Shown: piece after piece, positions 49,640 to 62,200 of the stretch
Layout of the letters: each line of letters starts with the position of its first letter
Position numbering within the stretch: the stretch's first letter is position 1
Origin: Saururus chinensis
Lineage: Eukaryota; Streptophyta; Magnoliopsida; Piperales; Saururaceae
Direction of reading: 5' to 3'
DNA length: 64,000 bases
Assembly (NCBI GenBank): GCA_035235625.1
Contig: CP141142.1
Span: 52,679,644 to 52,743,643, forward strand
Position numbers and translations under genes: made by a program
Notes under the pieces: model-generated
What the model saw: only the letters and a program-made list of their open reading frames with translations
Databases searched by the model: none
Told to the model about the DNA's origin: nothing

Positions 49640-51093
49640 GGTTGCCAGCGGTTGCTACTCAAAATTATGAGATTAAGCCCAATGTCATTCAAATGCTTCT
49701 ATCTTTTTATGGGCTTAATATGAAAACCCGTATAGGCACCTAGATGACTTCTTAGAACTATGCACAACTTTTAAGTTCTCAAATTTAACCGATGAGGCCG
49801 TCAAACTTCGGCCTTTCCATTTCACACTAAAAGATAAGGCTAAAGAATGACTTCACTCATTAGAGCCATACACTATCACAACATGGGCCCAAATGCAACA
49901 AGAGTTCCTCAAAAAGTACTTCCCCATAGGTAAGACCAACCAAATGAGAAAGGCCAGAACCACTTTTGCCCAGCTTCTCACTGAACAGTTCCATGTGAGT
50001 TGGGATAGACTTAAGGACCTTCTTAGGAGGTGTCCTCATCATGTTGTCCCTAAGTGGCAATTAGTGTAACGTTTTAATGAGGGTCTTACTGAACAGAATT
50101 GCCACCTTGTTGATGCAAGTTGTGGGGGTACCTTTTTGTTAAAAAATGAAAATGAGGCATGAAACTTTTTGAGGACTTGAGTGAAAATTCTCTTCAACAT
50201 GCTGCGTTGAATAGAAATGAGAGTGGATTATCTACCTTGAACAATGCCCCCTCTAGGGGTGGCTTGTATGAAGTCAAAAATCCATTAGACCTCTCCTCCA
50301 AAGTTGATAGTTTGAGTAGGAAGCTAGACCTTCTTATGACTTCAACCCATCAGCCCACTCCCTTCACTCAAGATACATGCACAATATGCCTTAGCCCAGC
50401 CCATACTATCATGGAGTGTCCCTCTGCATCTTAATTTCATGAGCTTGTCCAAGATCATGTGAATGCCACCCAATCCTTCCCTAGGGCTGAGAACAATCCA
50501 TTTTCAAACACATATAACCCAGGGTGGAGGAATCATCCTAACTTTTCCTAGCGGGCACAAAACCAAGGGGTTGTTGGCAATCAACTCCCTTGGCAACCAT
50601 TCCAAGTCCTACCAGCCCCTATCCACCAACCTCAAGTGCAACCTCCGTATGTCCAACCCAATAGGAGTCCGAGTTTTGAAGAAAATGTCTTGAGTGCCCT
50701 GCAAGGCCTTCAATCTCGATCCCAACTCCTCCACTCTCACACACAATCTATAGCAAAGTTAGAAGCCCATATTGGACAACTAGCTAATGTTATTAACAAG
50801 CGAGAGATGGGGACATTGCCAAGTCAACCCCTACCAAACCCTAAAGGTCAATTTCAAGTAGAGGGAGCTCCTCCCTCTAATGAACAAGTTAATTCCATAA
50901 TGACCCTTAGGAGTGGGAGGATTGTTGACAAGAGTGTTGGGGGGACACCAGTGACAGATGATAGGAGTGAGGAGTTAGAGAGGGCAGCCCCTAATGAACC
51001 TCAAGTAGAAGTTAGTGCACCACATGAGAAGGAGTTTGTATCTCCTTCCCCTTCCTCAGAGCCACAGTCTAAGACCACTTTTGAGGGATCTTA
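49640..51093 (+). pseudogene. Athila/Tat-like Ty3/gypsy gag remnant
   Basis: Translation with frame changes gives a recognisable Gag of the Athila/Ogre type: NYEIKPNVIQML and FYGLN near 49,660; LKDKAKE, WAQMQQEFLKKYFP and RLKDLLRRCPHH through 50,040; LFEDLSENSLQ near 50,160; a CxxC...H...C knuckle (CTICLSPAHTIMEC) near 50,385; YNPGWRNHPNFS near 50,515; QLANVINKREMGTLPSQ near 50,780; and TLRSGRIVD near 50,900. Several stops break it, and the protein ends abruptly where an LTR begins at 51,094. Pol is missing. The left edge abuts satellite A. Confidence 0.85.
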
Positions 51094-54000
51094 TGTAAGG
51101 ACCCTCATCTCTAAACCGGTTTTTTTGGTTTCTTTAATTGTCGGTTATCGTAAGATTAATGCATTTTCTGATTTATTCGGTGATTTCGTGAATAAATAGT
51201 GTTTAAGATAGTTTTAACCAAAATCAACTTTAAGATTAGTGGTTTTAAGTGATTTTAAAACAAATGTGAATTTTTGGGATTTTTCTGAATTTTTATTATT
51301 TTTCTAAAAATTAGGGTTTTGGCGGGACCCCTGTGGGCCCCACCGTCGAAATTTCGGTTTTTGAGTCAAATGAACCCAGATATCTACCTAAGGTTATACA
51401 AAAATTTTCAGAATTTTCTTAAACTTAATTAGTGCTCAAATTTGTCAAATACCCATTTTTAGCCTACTTTTCCTATTTACACCCCATAACTTACCCATAC
51501 ATATCCAACCCTTACTATAAAAGGTCAAACCTGAGCCATTTCCATTTTGGGAACAGGCTGAGGAGGGAGGTCAGGCCTAATCCCCAATTAGGCCCGAATT
51601 AGAAGGTGTTTAAGGTGAGCCTACTCTAATTAAGCACTAAACCCTAGTTTTCTTCTTAATCTCTTCTAAATCTACCATTTCCCCTTTGTTTCAATTCGTT
51701 TTTGGACATCAAAAACTACTGATTTGTGTTTTACTACAAACCCTAACTTTCAAAATTCAATTTTTATTATCAACAAGCCCTAGATCTAAGTTTTAATTAG
51801 GGATTTCTTTGGTAAATCGATTTTGAATAGAGTTTAATTCAAACTCAATGTGTTTGTAAGGTTTTCAAGAAGGGTGACCCTCAAATCCGAGCTTAATCAA
51901 GTGCTAAGGTAATGGATCTTCGAAACTTCAGTTTATCCATAGTAAAACTCTTGATTTTTGGCTTATTTCGAATGGAGTTACTTGATTTGGTGTGTTAATG
52001 ACATGATTAGAAAATAGAAATATTTAATCCCGATTTCTTAGGGTTTTGTATTATTATGGTATAGTTTAACATTTTGGAAGTCATGAAGGACTTTTGATGA
52101 TGATTAGGGTGTTAGATGTGGATTTATAGTGTTATCAATGGTGTTTCAGTTTGGATTTGCGAAAGGAAGAAGATGGTTCAGTTCTGCCTTGTTGGCGTTC
52201 GAACGGCCCTTCTGGGAATTTGAATGGCAACACTGCCGGAACGACAGTTTTCCAGTTCAGCCGATCAAACGGCCTGCTAGGCGTTCGAACGGCCAAACTG
52301 TGAATTTCAAAATTTTAAGTTTAGCCTATCGAATGGCCTGAAGGGCGTTCAAACGGCTACACAGTAAAATTGTATGTTGTGCATATGATGTTTATTTCTA
52401 TGATTCCACTTTAACTTGCCAATTTCATATGAATGTGGAGTGTTTTAAGCTATATTTTGCTACTGGAAGGGCATGCTATTGAGGTTATGGAGTTGAGATA
52501 TATGCTTAGAGATTTGTGGAATGACTTATGTTTTGTGGCATGATGTTGGAATTGTCATTTTGAAATTATGAATGGTTGATTTCCTTTGATTAAGCATATT
52601 TTCAGTAGAACTACAACCTATTAATGGACTGATTTGTCATGATAGAATGTAGTTAGTTGATGTGTGGATGTTGGTGAATACCATGACTCAATGATGAAAT
52701 GAATGATCTTATATGCGTTTAATCTTTGTGGTTGAGTTTTGATTTGAGTTATGATTTCAACTATTCTTCTCCTATGATTTCCACTGGAATTCATGTTTAA
52801 ATGGTAATTCACATGTGTAGTGTGGTAGTGAGTTTAATTTCAAGCATGTTGGCATGCATTGTGTGGAGTGCTTCTACTAGTTACACACACATGTGGGGGT
52901 TAAATGATGATGTTAAAGCTTGATATTGTGATTATGAATGATGCATTAGGGGCTGATGAGAGCACTTATCATGGATTAAGATTCATGTATGCCTTGCCCA
53001 CGTATGTACCATGCTGCATGCATCATGAAAATGGATTCCAATTGAGGCTTCATCGAGGTTAATCGAATTTGACTGATTAGATGCAATGTGGTGAAATTGT
53101 ATGCCAGATTGATCGATCGTGGATTAATCGTAAGTTGATTGGTCCGAAAGGACATGTTTTGATTTGAGTTCCTGTGTGGAATGAGTGCACTCCCCGGGTT
53201 GAGTCTAGTTGAATGGAATTATGTGGGGACGGGTTGTGTACTTGTCTTGCGGATTGTGAGAATGTTATTATGAGTGTCATCTGGACCCTGAGAATCCAGT
53301 GTGGTATGCCATGTGCACCCGCTACCACGTGTTCTAGGGTTCTCTGTGTGAGAACTCGGGCTCTTCCCTCCGCAGGAGATGTCCCTAGGCGAACACCCTT
53401 GCTCTAGATTCTCTGTGTGAGAATGGGACATCCTTGGCCAGGATCGTCCAGGGCGAGCAGTCTTTAGGGATTGACAACCCCGAACTTTCTTTAATTCTTG
53501 TGTAGAATTTTGGACCATGACACGCCTTCGTGGCCTTGTCTATGTCCCGTCTGTGTGACACCAAATTTGTGATTACTCCTTGATGGAGGATGTTATGATA
53601 TGATGCATGATGAAATATGTATGTTAGAGATACATTCATGTAGGTTGTTATGATATGATGCATGTGAGAATATGTATGTTAGAGATACATCCATGCAGGT
53701 TGATTATGATATGATGCATGTAGGAATATGTATGTTAGAGATATATCCATGTAGGTTGATTATGATATGATGCATGTGGGAATATGTATGTTAGAGATAC
53801 ATCAATGCAGGTTGATTATGATATAATGCATGTGGAAATATGTATGTTAGAGATACATCCATGTAGGTTGATTATGATATAATGTATGTGAGAATATGTA
53901 TGTTAGAGATACATCCATGTAGGTTGATTTTGATGTGATGCATATGGGAATATGTATGTAGAGATACATTTCATGTAGGGTGGTTATGATGGAATGAAAT

Positions 54001-54646
54001 TATGTGGATTATGCACTTTGATGCAGTGTTAGGTGATGTGTACGTGTGATTAGAAAATGATGCACCATGTAAATCTTTGATCTGAATGATCTTATTGCTA
54101 TGCTATCGTATTTTCGATGTTGATAGTGATATTAAAAACCATTGCTGAGTTTGTTAAACTCACCCCTCTTTCTTGTGTTTTGATTTGGGGCTGCGTGGTT
54201 CAACACGCAGATGGACAGGATCTTCTCTTTGAGGAAAGGTCGGAGATGGCTTGGATGTGATCATGGAGATCGTTGTGTGACTTATCTTCTTTGGTTTTAT
54301 GCTTTATGTTTAGAACCTTTGTGTAGGGTTCTTTGTTGTTTTGGATTTATGTCGCATTTTACAGTTGTGTTTGCTTAAGACTTATTTTGAGCCAGTGTGG
54401 GCTTTAATTAACTAAGCATGTGGGTTTGAGATTAGCTGTTTATTTTGTGATAAACAACACTCTTTCTTCCCTTTTTATTTACTCTTGCTCAAATGATTGT
54501 GCGTACTCCATAATTCTGTTCAATTGTCCGTGATTAGGGTTAAGTCTTCCGCTAGATCATTTCTCAATTTCACTTCGTCACCCCCGCGCGCTTGACCGGC
54601 CCTTGGACTGGGTTCGGCTCGGGTCGGGCATCGTCGGGGCGTGACA
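51094..54646 (+). mobile_element. Long LTR (3.55 kb), gypsy-like, at the A/B satellite boundary
   Basis: Begins TGTAAGGACCC and ends GGGGCGTGACA, with TATA box CTATAAAAGG at 51,515-51,524. It has the same overall style as the solo LTR at 39,455-43,150, including an AGGATCTTCT block near the 3' end of both. The flanks do not match: gag sequence (TCTTA) on the left, family B satellite (ATATC) on the right. It is therefore not a simple solo-LTR insertion; a deletion or recombination joined gag, LTR and satellite. Confidence 0.65.
53588..53985 (+). repeat. Minisatellite of about 56 bp inside the LTR
   Basis: About seven units carry TTATGATATGATGCATGTG, AATATGTATGTTAGAGATAC and ATCCATGTAGGTTGA in succession. 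Units are highly similar. There is no coding role. Confidence 0.85.
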
Positions 54647-55455
54647 ATATCACTCCACATATGTAATAATATCGCTATACCTATGTAGCAATATCGCTCC
54701 ACATTTGTAGTAATATTACTCCACATATGTAGCAATATCGCTCCATTGTGTAGATATAATGTTCCACATATGTAATAATATCACTCCACATATGTAACGA
54801 TATCGCTCCACATATGCAGCAATATCACTCCCATATGTAGCAATATCGCTCCACATATGTAGCAATATCACTCAACATATGTAATAACATCGCTCTATAT
54901 ATATAACAATATCACTCCTTTATCTAGCAATATCGCTCCATATATGTAGCAATATCGCTCCATTGTGTAGCTATAACGCTCCACATATGTAGCAATATCA
55001 CTCCACATATGTAACAATATCGCTCCACATATATAGCCATATCACTCCCTTATGTAGCAATATCGCTACACATGTAGCAATATCGCTACACATATGTAGC
55101 AATATCGCTACACATGTAGCAATATCGCTACACATGTAGCAATATCGCTACACATATGTAGCAATATCGCTACATATATGTAGCAATATTGCTCGATTGT
55201 GTAGAATAACGCTCTAAATATGTTAAAATAACGCTCTACATATGTTGCAATATCACTCTACATATGTAGCAAATTACGCTCCACATATGTAACAATATCG
55301 CTCCACATATGTAGCAAATTACGCTCCACATGTACTATTATTGCTCCACATATGTACCAATATCGTTCCACATATGTAACAATACCGCACCACATCGGTA
55401 CTAATATCGCTCCACATATGTAACAATATCGCTCCACATATGTAACAATACCGCT
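54647..55455 (-). repeat. 22-bp satellite family B, inverted block 1
   Basis: Array of the family B unit (GAGCGATATTGCTACA followed by TATGTG) in minus orientation, seen on the plus strand as CCACATATGTAGCAATATCG. About 37 units, some shortened to CACATGTAGC (55,066-55,150). Confidence 0.93.
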
Positions 55456-56793
55456 TGATAGTTTATAATTAAACCCTTTGCAAGTGTACAAGGTAATTGT
55501 ATTAGGATGAGTATTTTAGGGTTGTCGAACCTCAGGGACAGATGGATTATCACTAAATCTAAAGAGGATTTTGCTAATTGAAAACTAAAACAAACTTAAA
55601 CTTTAATTAAGTAAAGGAAAGAAATCAACTAGTTTAAAAACAAGAGATTAATATGATGGAATTTACTTAGGAAATCGAATCCGCTATAGAACCATAACAA
55701 TTCCTTAACTTTTAACATAAATCTAGTGTGAATATGAACAAGTATTCTCAGCTACAAGCTAGAATTACTTTAGAAAGAATCATTAATTAAATTCCATGGC
55801 ATGAACTATCTTCGACAATAGCATTAATCATCTACACTAAACTAGCTATAGGCATGACCCGAATAATCTTAGTATAACTCATCCAAGTCATTAATTATCT
55901 GAACATTAAAACTATTGTATGACCATCCCATCTAAATCACATAAATTAGAATCGATGAAAATATCAAAACCACATCAATCTATCATCTACAAGACAATAA
56001 ATCAACATAGACTTGAATAAACATTAAAAGCTCTTCCATTAAAAAGGAAATTCTTATCATACAATTATCATCATTAACAACTGAGATCTAAATTAAAAAG
56101 AAAAGAAACTGAAACTTATCTATAGCTTCATCAACTCTAAGTAAAAGAAAAGTCTAGTCTTCCATTGTAGAAGAAAGCACTTTAATCTCCATTAAAAGCT
56201 TTGAGTTCTCTTCCATCTTCTTCCTTTTTCTCTTTAGAAAATCTACTGGAATCCTCCAATTTCAAGCCAAATATGTCTTTATATAGGCATAAGAGCTGGA
56301 GAAAGAAGTCCAATATGAAAAGGATTGAAAATTGGCTAAAACTAGGAAACTGCGCGTTATCCCGTTTGAACGCCCTGCATGCCCGTTCGAACTCCTATAT
56401 TGCATTTTTGTTCGAATTCACGTTATCCCGTTTGATACATCAAATGCCCCGTTCGAACGGCCAAACTGTTTCTCCAATCTGGACAGCTTTTCTGGACATT
56501 TCATTTCTGTTCATTAAGCACTTCCTTCATGTCCATATTAATTTCTAATTTGTTTGTAACTCCGAAAAGTTGTCCAAATCACTTTAAAGCATGTTAAGAC
56601 TATTTTGAATTATTCCAAAGATCGTCTAAGTACCTCGATAAGCGCATTTTACCTACAAAACATAAAATATCATACTTTAGACAAGTAGAATATAACTAAA
56701 ATTCCAACTTGATTTAAACACATGCCTAAACTACTAATAACTACAAAATTAATTAATAATTAAACTAAAATATTAATAACTATCTTAATTTAA
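55456..56793 (+). mobile_element. Second copy of the 1.4-kb LTR, 3'-truncated
   Basis: Aligns by eye along nearly its whole length with 46,120-47,410: start TGATAGTTTATAATT, GTTGTCGAACCTCAGGGA, CTCCATTAAAAGCTTTGAG and ACTACAAAATTAATTAATAA. It then breaks off after CTATCTTAATTTAAA into satellite B, lacking the last 120 bp or so and the terminal TTATCA. No target duplication is therefore visible. Same orientation as copy 1. Confidence 0.85.
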
Positions 56794-57995
56794 ATATGTA
56801 GCGATATCGCTCTACATATGTAGCAATATCACTCCCTTATATAACAATATCACTCCACATATGTAGCAATATCCCTCCACATATGTAGCAATATCTCTCT
56901 ACATATGTAGTAATATCGCTTCACATATATATTAATATCGCTCCATATATGTAGCAATATTGCTCAACATATGTAGTAATATCGCTCCATTGTGTATAAT
57001 AATACTCTACATATGTAGTCATATCGCTCCACATATGTAGCAATATCGTTCTACCCATGTAGCAATATCGCTCTACATATGTAGCAATATCACTCCCTTA
57101 TATAACAATATCACTCCACATATGTAGCAATATCCCTCCACATATGTAGCAATATCTCTCTACATATGTAGTAATATCGCTTCACATATATATTAATATC
57201 GCTCCATATATGTAGCAATATTGCTCAACATATGTAGTAATATCGCTCCATTGTGTATAATAATACTCTACATATGTAGTCATATCGCTCCACATATGTA
57301 GCAATATCGTTCTACCCATGTAGCAATATCGCTCTACATATGTACCAATATCACTCAACAAATGTACCAATATCACTCAACATATGTATCAATATCGCTC
57401 TACATATGTATAAATAACGCTCCACATATGTACAAATATCACTCCACATATGTAGCAATATCACTCCACATATGTATCAATATCGCTTAACATATGTAGC
57501 AATATCGCTCAATTGTGTAGCTATAACGCTCCACATATGCAGCAATATCGCTCCATTGTGTAGAACAACGCTCTACATACGTAAAAATAACGCTCCACAT
57601 ATGTCGCAATATCGTTCCACATATGTTACAATATAACTCCCTTATGTAGCAATATCGCTTCGTTGTGTGGCAATAACCCTCCACATATGTAGTAATAACG
57701 CGCCACATATATAGCAATATCGCACCACATATGTAACAATATCACTCCACATATGTACCAATATTGCTACACATATGTACTAATATCGCTCCACATATGT
57801 AGCAATATCACTCCACAGATGTCGTAATATCGCTCCACATATGTAGTAATATCGCTCTACATATGTAGCAATACCGCACCACATATGTACTAATAATGCT
57901 CCACATATATAGCAATATCACCCCACATATGTAGCAATATCGCTCCACATATGTAAAAATATCGCTCCACATATGTACCAATATCGCCCCACAAG
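56794..57995 (-). repeat. 22-bp satellite family B, inverted block 2
   Basis: About 54 units in minus orientation. It contains an exact-looking tandem duplication: the sequence from 56,811 recurs from 57,072 (261-bp shift), including unusual units such as CACTCCCTTATATAACAAT, CATTGTGTATAATAATACTC and CGTTCTACCCATG. The array ends at the unidentified insertion at about 57,996. Confidence 0.93.
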
Positions 57996-59268
57996 AGAAA
58001 ATACTAGGGCATTAAGGATCATTGTAACATCTAATGATGTTCTTCATGTATCATGTTATCTCAGTTAGAATCGAATGAAGATTCTATCTAACCGGAAGAT
58101 ATGAACATTAAAATTGAAATTAAAGATAGAAAATACTTTGGATAGATGAAGGATAAAAATAATTGTCTCTTAAAGATTTCTATGTATCCAAATCACAAAA
58201 GATAAAAAAGGAGAGCCTTTAAGTATCTTATGTATCCAAATCACAAAGAAACAAGAAGAAGAACAATATTAAATAAACATAACTTCAAATAAACCATACT
58301 TACTTGAAACAATTGATGAAACATGAATAGAACTTCATTAAATTGTTACAAATCACCTATAGCCTTAGCTTGAGAGCTTAGAAAGCCATTACAATAAAAC
58401 TAAAAACAAAAATACAAAAGAAGATAAGAAAAATAGGAGAAGAGAGCTCCAAAGAGGAGGGAATCCTTCATCTATTACGTCCACCCCTCTATTTATAGGA
58501 ATAGAAAGGGTTGCTTCAAAGAGGAAAGTAAAATCATATCTCTGGATTGCATCCTAATTGATTGCCTGATTAGTTGCATCTTTGGCAATGATTAGATTCT
58601 AAATCAATCAAATAAATCAAAGATTTATTTAGAAAATAAGTATCTTTGAATCTTCCTTTAGATATCCCACTAACCTCATTGTTTTTTCTTATGTGTGTCA
58701 ATCACAACTAATGAAAATATTCTCCATATGCTGGCCTCGGGTTAGTTTACTAGCTGTCTATTTGAATGCCAAATTCGACCCAACAATATTCTGAATTTGG
58801 AATTTCTTCCTGAAATAACAAATGTAGCCACAAAAGTTTTCTTTCCAATGCCACTAGAATCGTATCAATCAGAATTATACAGAGACAGATATGGTCAAAA
58901 TACTATGGATGTGTCAATCTATCCGAATTAGCTTTTTTCCTAATTTAGATCTCTTGATGCAAATCTCAAATCCAACGGGTACACAAGGTTATGTTCGACC
59001 ATTTTATGCATGTTTAGACCATTAAGAGCTCATTCTTGACTTTTAAATATCTTTGGGTAGTTGGGCTTCACTTCCTCTTCCAGTTGGATCCTGTTGAAGC
59101 CTGTTTAGATATGTAAACTCAATTAAGGTCCAGCTAACCTATTTAAAACATAAATAGCCCAAATAAGCAATGACATAACATAAATAAGATTGCAATTTAA
59201 AATTTAAAAACATTTTATTAAACATTATTTAAGTGCATCAGCTACACTTGCGTACTTATATCGAAAGT
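57996..59268. mobile_element. Unidentified insertion at the centre of inverted satellite B arrays
   Basis: 1.27 kb of non-satellite DNA between oppositely oriented family B arrays. On the minus strand it has a TATA box CTATAAAT (58,498-58,491) followed by CT-rich transcribed-type sequence, which suggests an LTR in minus orientation, possibly starting TGATGCACTTAAAT at 59,240. Clear matching ends or target duplication were not found. No coding frame was recognised. Confidence 0.5.
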
Positions 59269-62200
59269 TAGCGATATTGCTACATATGTAGAGCGATATT
59301 GCTACATATGTAGTACAATATTGCTACATATGTGGAGTGATATTGCTTGCTACATATGTGGAGCGTTACTGCTACATATGTGGAGCGTTATTGCTACATA
59401 TGTGGAGCGATATTGCTACACATGTGGGGCGATATTGCTACATATGTGGAGCTTTATTGCTACAAATGTGGAGCATTATAGCGACATATGTGGAGAGATT
59501 TTAATACATAATGGGGCGTTAATGCTACAAATGTGGAGCGTTATTTCTACATATGTGGAGCGTTATTGCTGCAAATGTGGAGCGTTATTTCTACATATGT
59601 GGAGCATTATTGCTACATATGTGGAGCGTTATTATGACATATGTGGAGCGTTATTTCTAGATATGTGGCATGTTATTGCAACATATGTGGAGTGTTATTG
59701 ATACATATGTAGAGCGATATTGCTACAATTGTGTAGCGATATTCTAACATATGTGGAGCGTTAATGCTTCATAAGTGGAGCGATATTGCTACATATGTGG
59801 AGCAATATTGCCACATATGTGGAGCGATATTGTTATATATGTGGAGCGTTATTGCTACATATGTGGAGCGTTATTGCTACATATGTGGAGTGATACTACT
59901 CCAAATGTTGAGCGATATTAATACATAAGGGAGCGTTATTACTACATATGTGGAGCGTTATTGCTAGATATGTGGAGCAATATTAATACATAATGGAGCA
60001 TTATTGCTACATATGTGGATCGTTATTGCTACATATGTTGAGCGTTATTGCTACATATGTAGAGCAATATAGCGACATAAGTGGAGAGATATTGCTACAT
60101 ATGTGGAGCGATATAGCTGCATATATGGAGCGATATTGCTACATATGTGGAGCGTTATTGGTATATATGAGGAGCGATATTGCTACATATGTGGAGCATT
60201 ATTGCTACATATGTGGAGCGTTATTGCTACATATGTGGAGCGTTATTTCTACATATGTGGAACGATATTGCTATAGATGTGGAGCGTTATTGCAACATAT
60301 GTGGATCATTATTGCTACATATGTTGAACGTTGTAACTACATATGTGGAGCGATAGAGCAACATATGTTGAGCGATATTAATACATAATGGAGCGTTATT
60401 GCTACATATGTGGGGCGTTATTGTTACATATGTAGAACGTTATTGCTAGATATGTGGAGCGATATTGCTACATACGTAGAGCATTATTGCTACATATGTG
60501 GAGCGATATAGCTCCATATGTGGAGCGAAATTAATACATAATGGAGCGTTATTGTTACATATGTGGAGCGTTATTGCTACATATGTGGAGCATTATTGAT
60601 ACATAAGTGGACCGATGTTGCCACAATTGTGGAGCGATATTCCGACATATAAGGAGCGTTAATGCTACATATGTGGTGCAATATTGCTACATTTGTGGAG
60701 CGATATTGCTACATATGTGGAGCGATATTGCTACATATGTATAGCGATATTGCTATATATGTAGTGCAATATTGATACATATGTGGAGCGATATTGCTAC
60801 ATATGTGGAGTGTTATTGCTACATATGTGGAGCGGTATAGCTACACATGTGGGGCGATATTGCTATATATGTGGAGCATTATTGCTACAAATGTGGTGCG
60901 ATATAGCGACACATGTGGAGAGATCTTAATAAATAATGGGGCATTATTGCTACATATATGGAGCCCTATTTCTACATATGTGGAGCGTTATTGCCACATA
61001 TGTGGAGTGTTACTGCGACATATGTGGAGCGTTATTGCTAGATATGTGGAGCGGTATTGCTACAATTGTAAAGCGATATTCCTACATAAGTAGAGCGTTA
61101 GTGCTACATATGTGGAGCGATATTGCCACATATGTGGAGCGATATTGTTACATATGTGGAACGATATTGTTATATATGTGGACCGTTATTGGTACATATG
61201 TGGTGCGATATTACTCTATATGTTGAGCGATATTAATATATAAGGGAGCGTTATTGCTACATATGTGGAGCGTTATTGCTAGATATGTGGAGCGATATTA
61301 ATACATAATAAGAGTTATTACTACATATGTGGATTGTTATCGCTACATATGTTGAGCGTTATTGCTACATATGTAAAGTGATATAGCTACATATGTGGAG
61401 AAATATTGCTACATATGTGGAGCGTTATTGCTACATATGTGGAGCGATATTGCTACATATGTGGAGCGTTATTGCTACATATGTGCAGCGATATAGATAC
61501 ATATGTGGAACGATATTGTTACATATGTGGAGCGTTATTGCTACGTATGTGGAGCGTTATAGCGACATATGTGTGGAGATATTAATACATAATGGAGCGT
61601 TATTGCAACATATGTGGAGCGTTATTGCTACATATGTGGAGCGTTATTGTTAGATATATGAAGGGTTATTGATACATATGTGGAGCATCATTGATACATA
61701 TGTGAAGCGATATTGCTACAATTGTGTAGTGATATTCCAACATATGTGGAGCGTTAATGCTACATATGTGGAGCGATATTGTTACATATGTGGAGTGATA
61801 CTGCTACATGTGTGGAACGTTATTGTTACATATGTGGAGCGTTATTGCTACATATGTGCAGCGATATAGCTACATATGTGGAGCGATATTGTTACATATG
61901 TGGAGCGTTATTGCTACGTAGGTGGAGCGTTATTGCTACATATGTGGAGTGATATTGTTACATATGTGGAGCGTTATTGCTACATATGTGGAATGTTATT
62001 GCTACATATGTGCAGTGATATAGCTACATATGTGGAGCGATATTGTTACATATGTGGAGCGTTATTGCTACGTATGTGGAGCGTTATTGCGACATATGTG
62101 GAGCGTTATTGCTAGATATGTGGCGTGTTATTGCTACATATGTGGAGCGTTATTGATACATATGTCGAGCAATATTGCTACAATTGTGCAGCGATATTCT

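Noticed and set aside
54520-57717. Minus-strand frames with the same 22-residue repeats
   Set aside because: Same satellite read in its own orientation in the inverted arrays; no sign of a gene.
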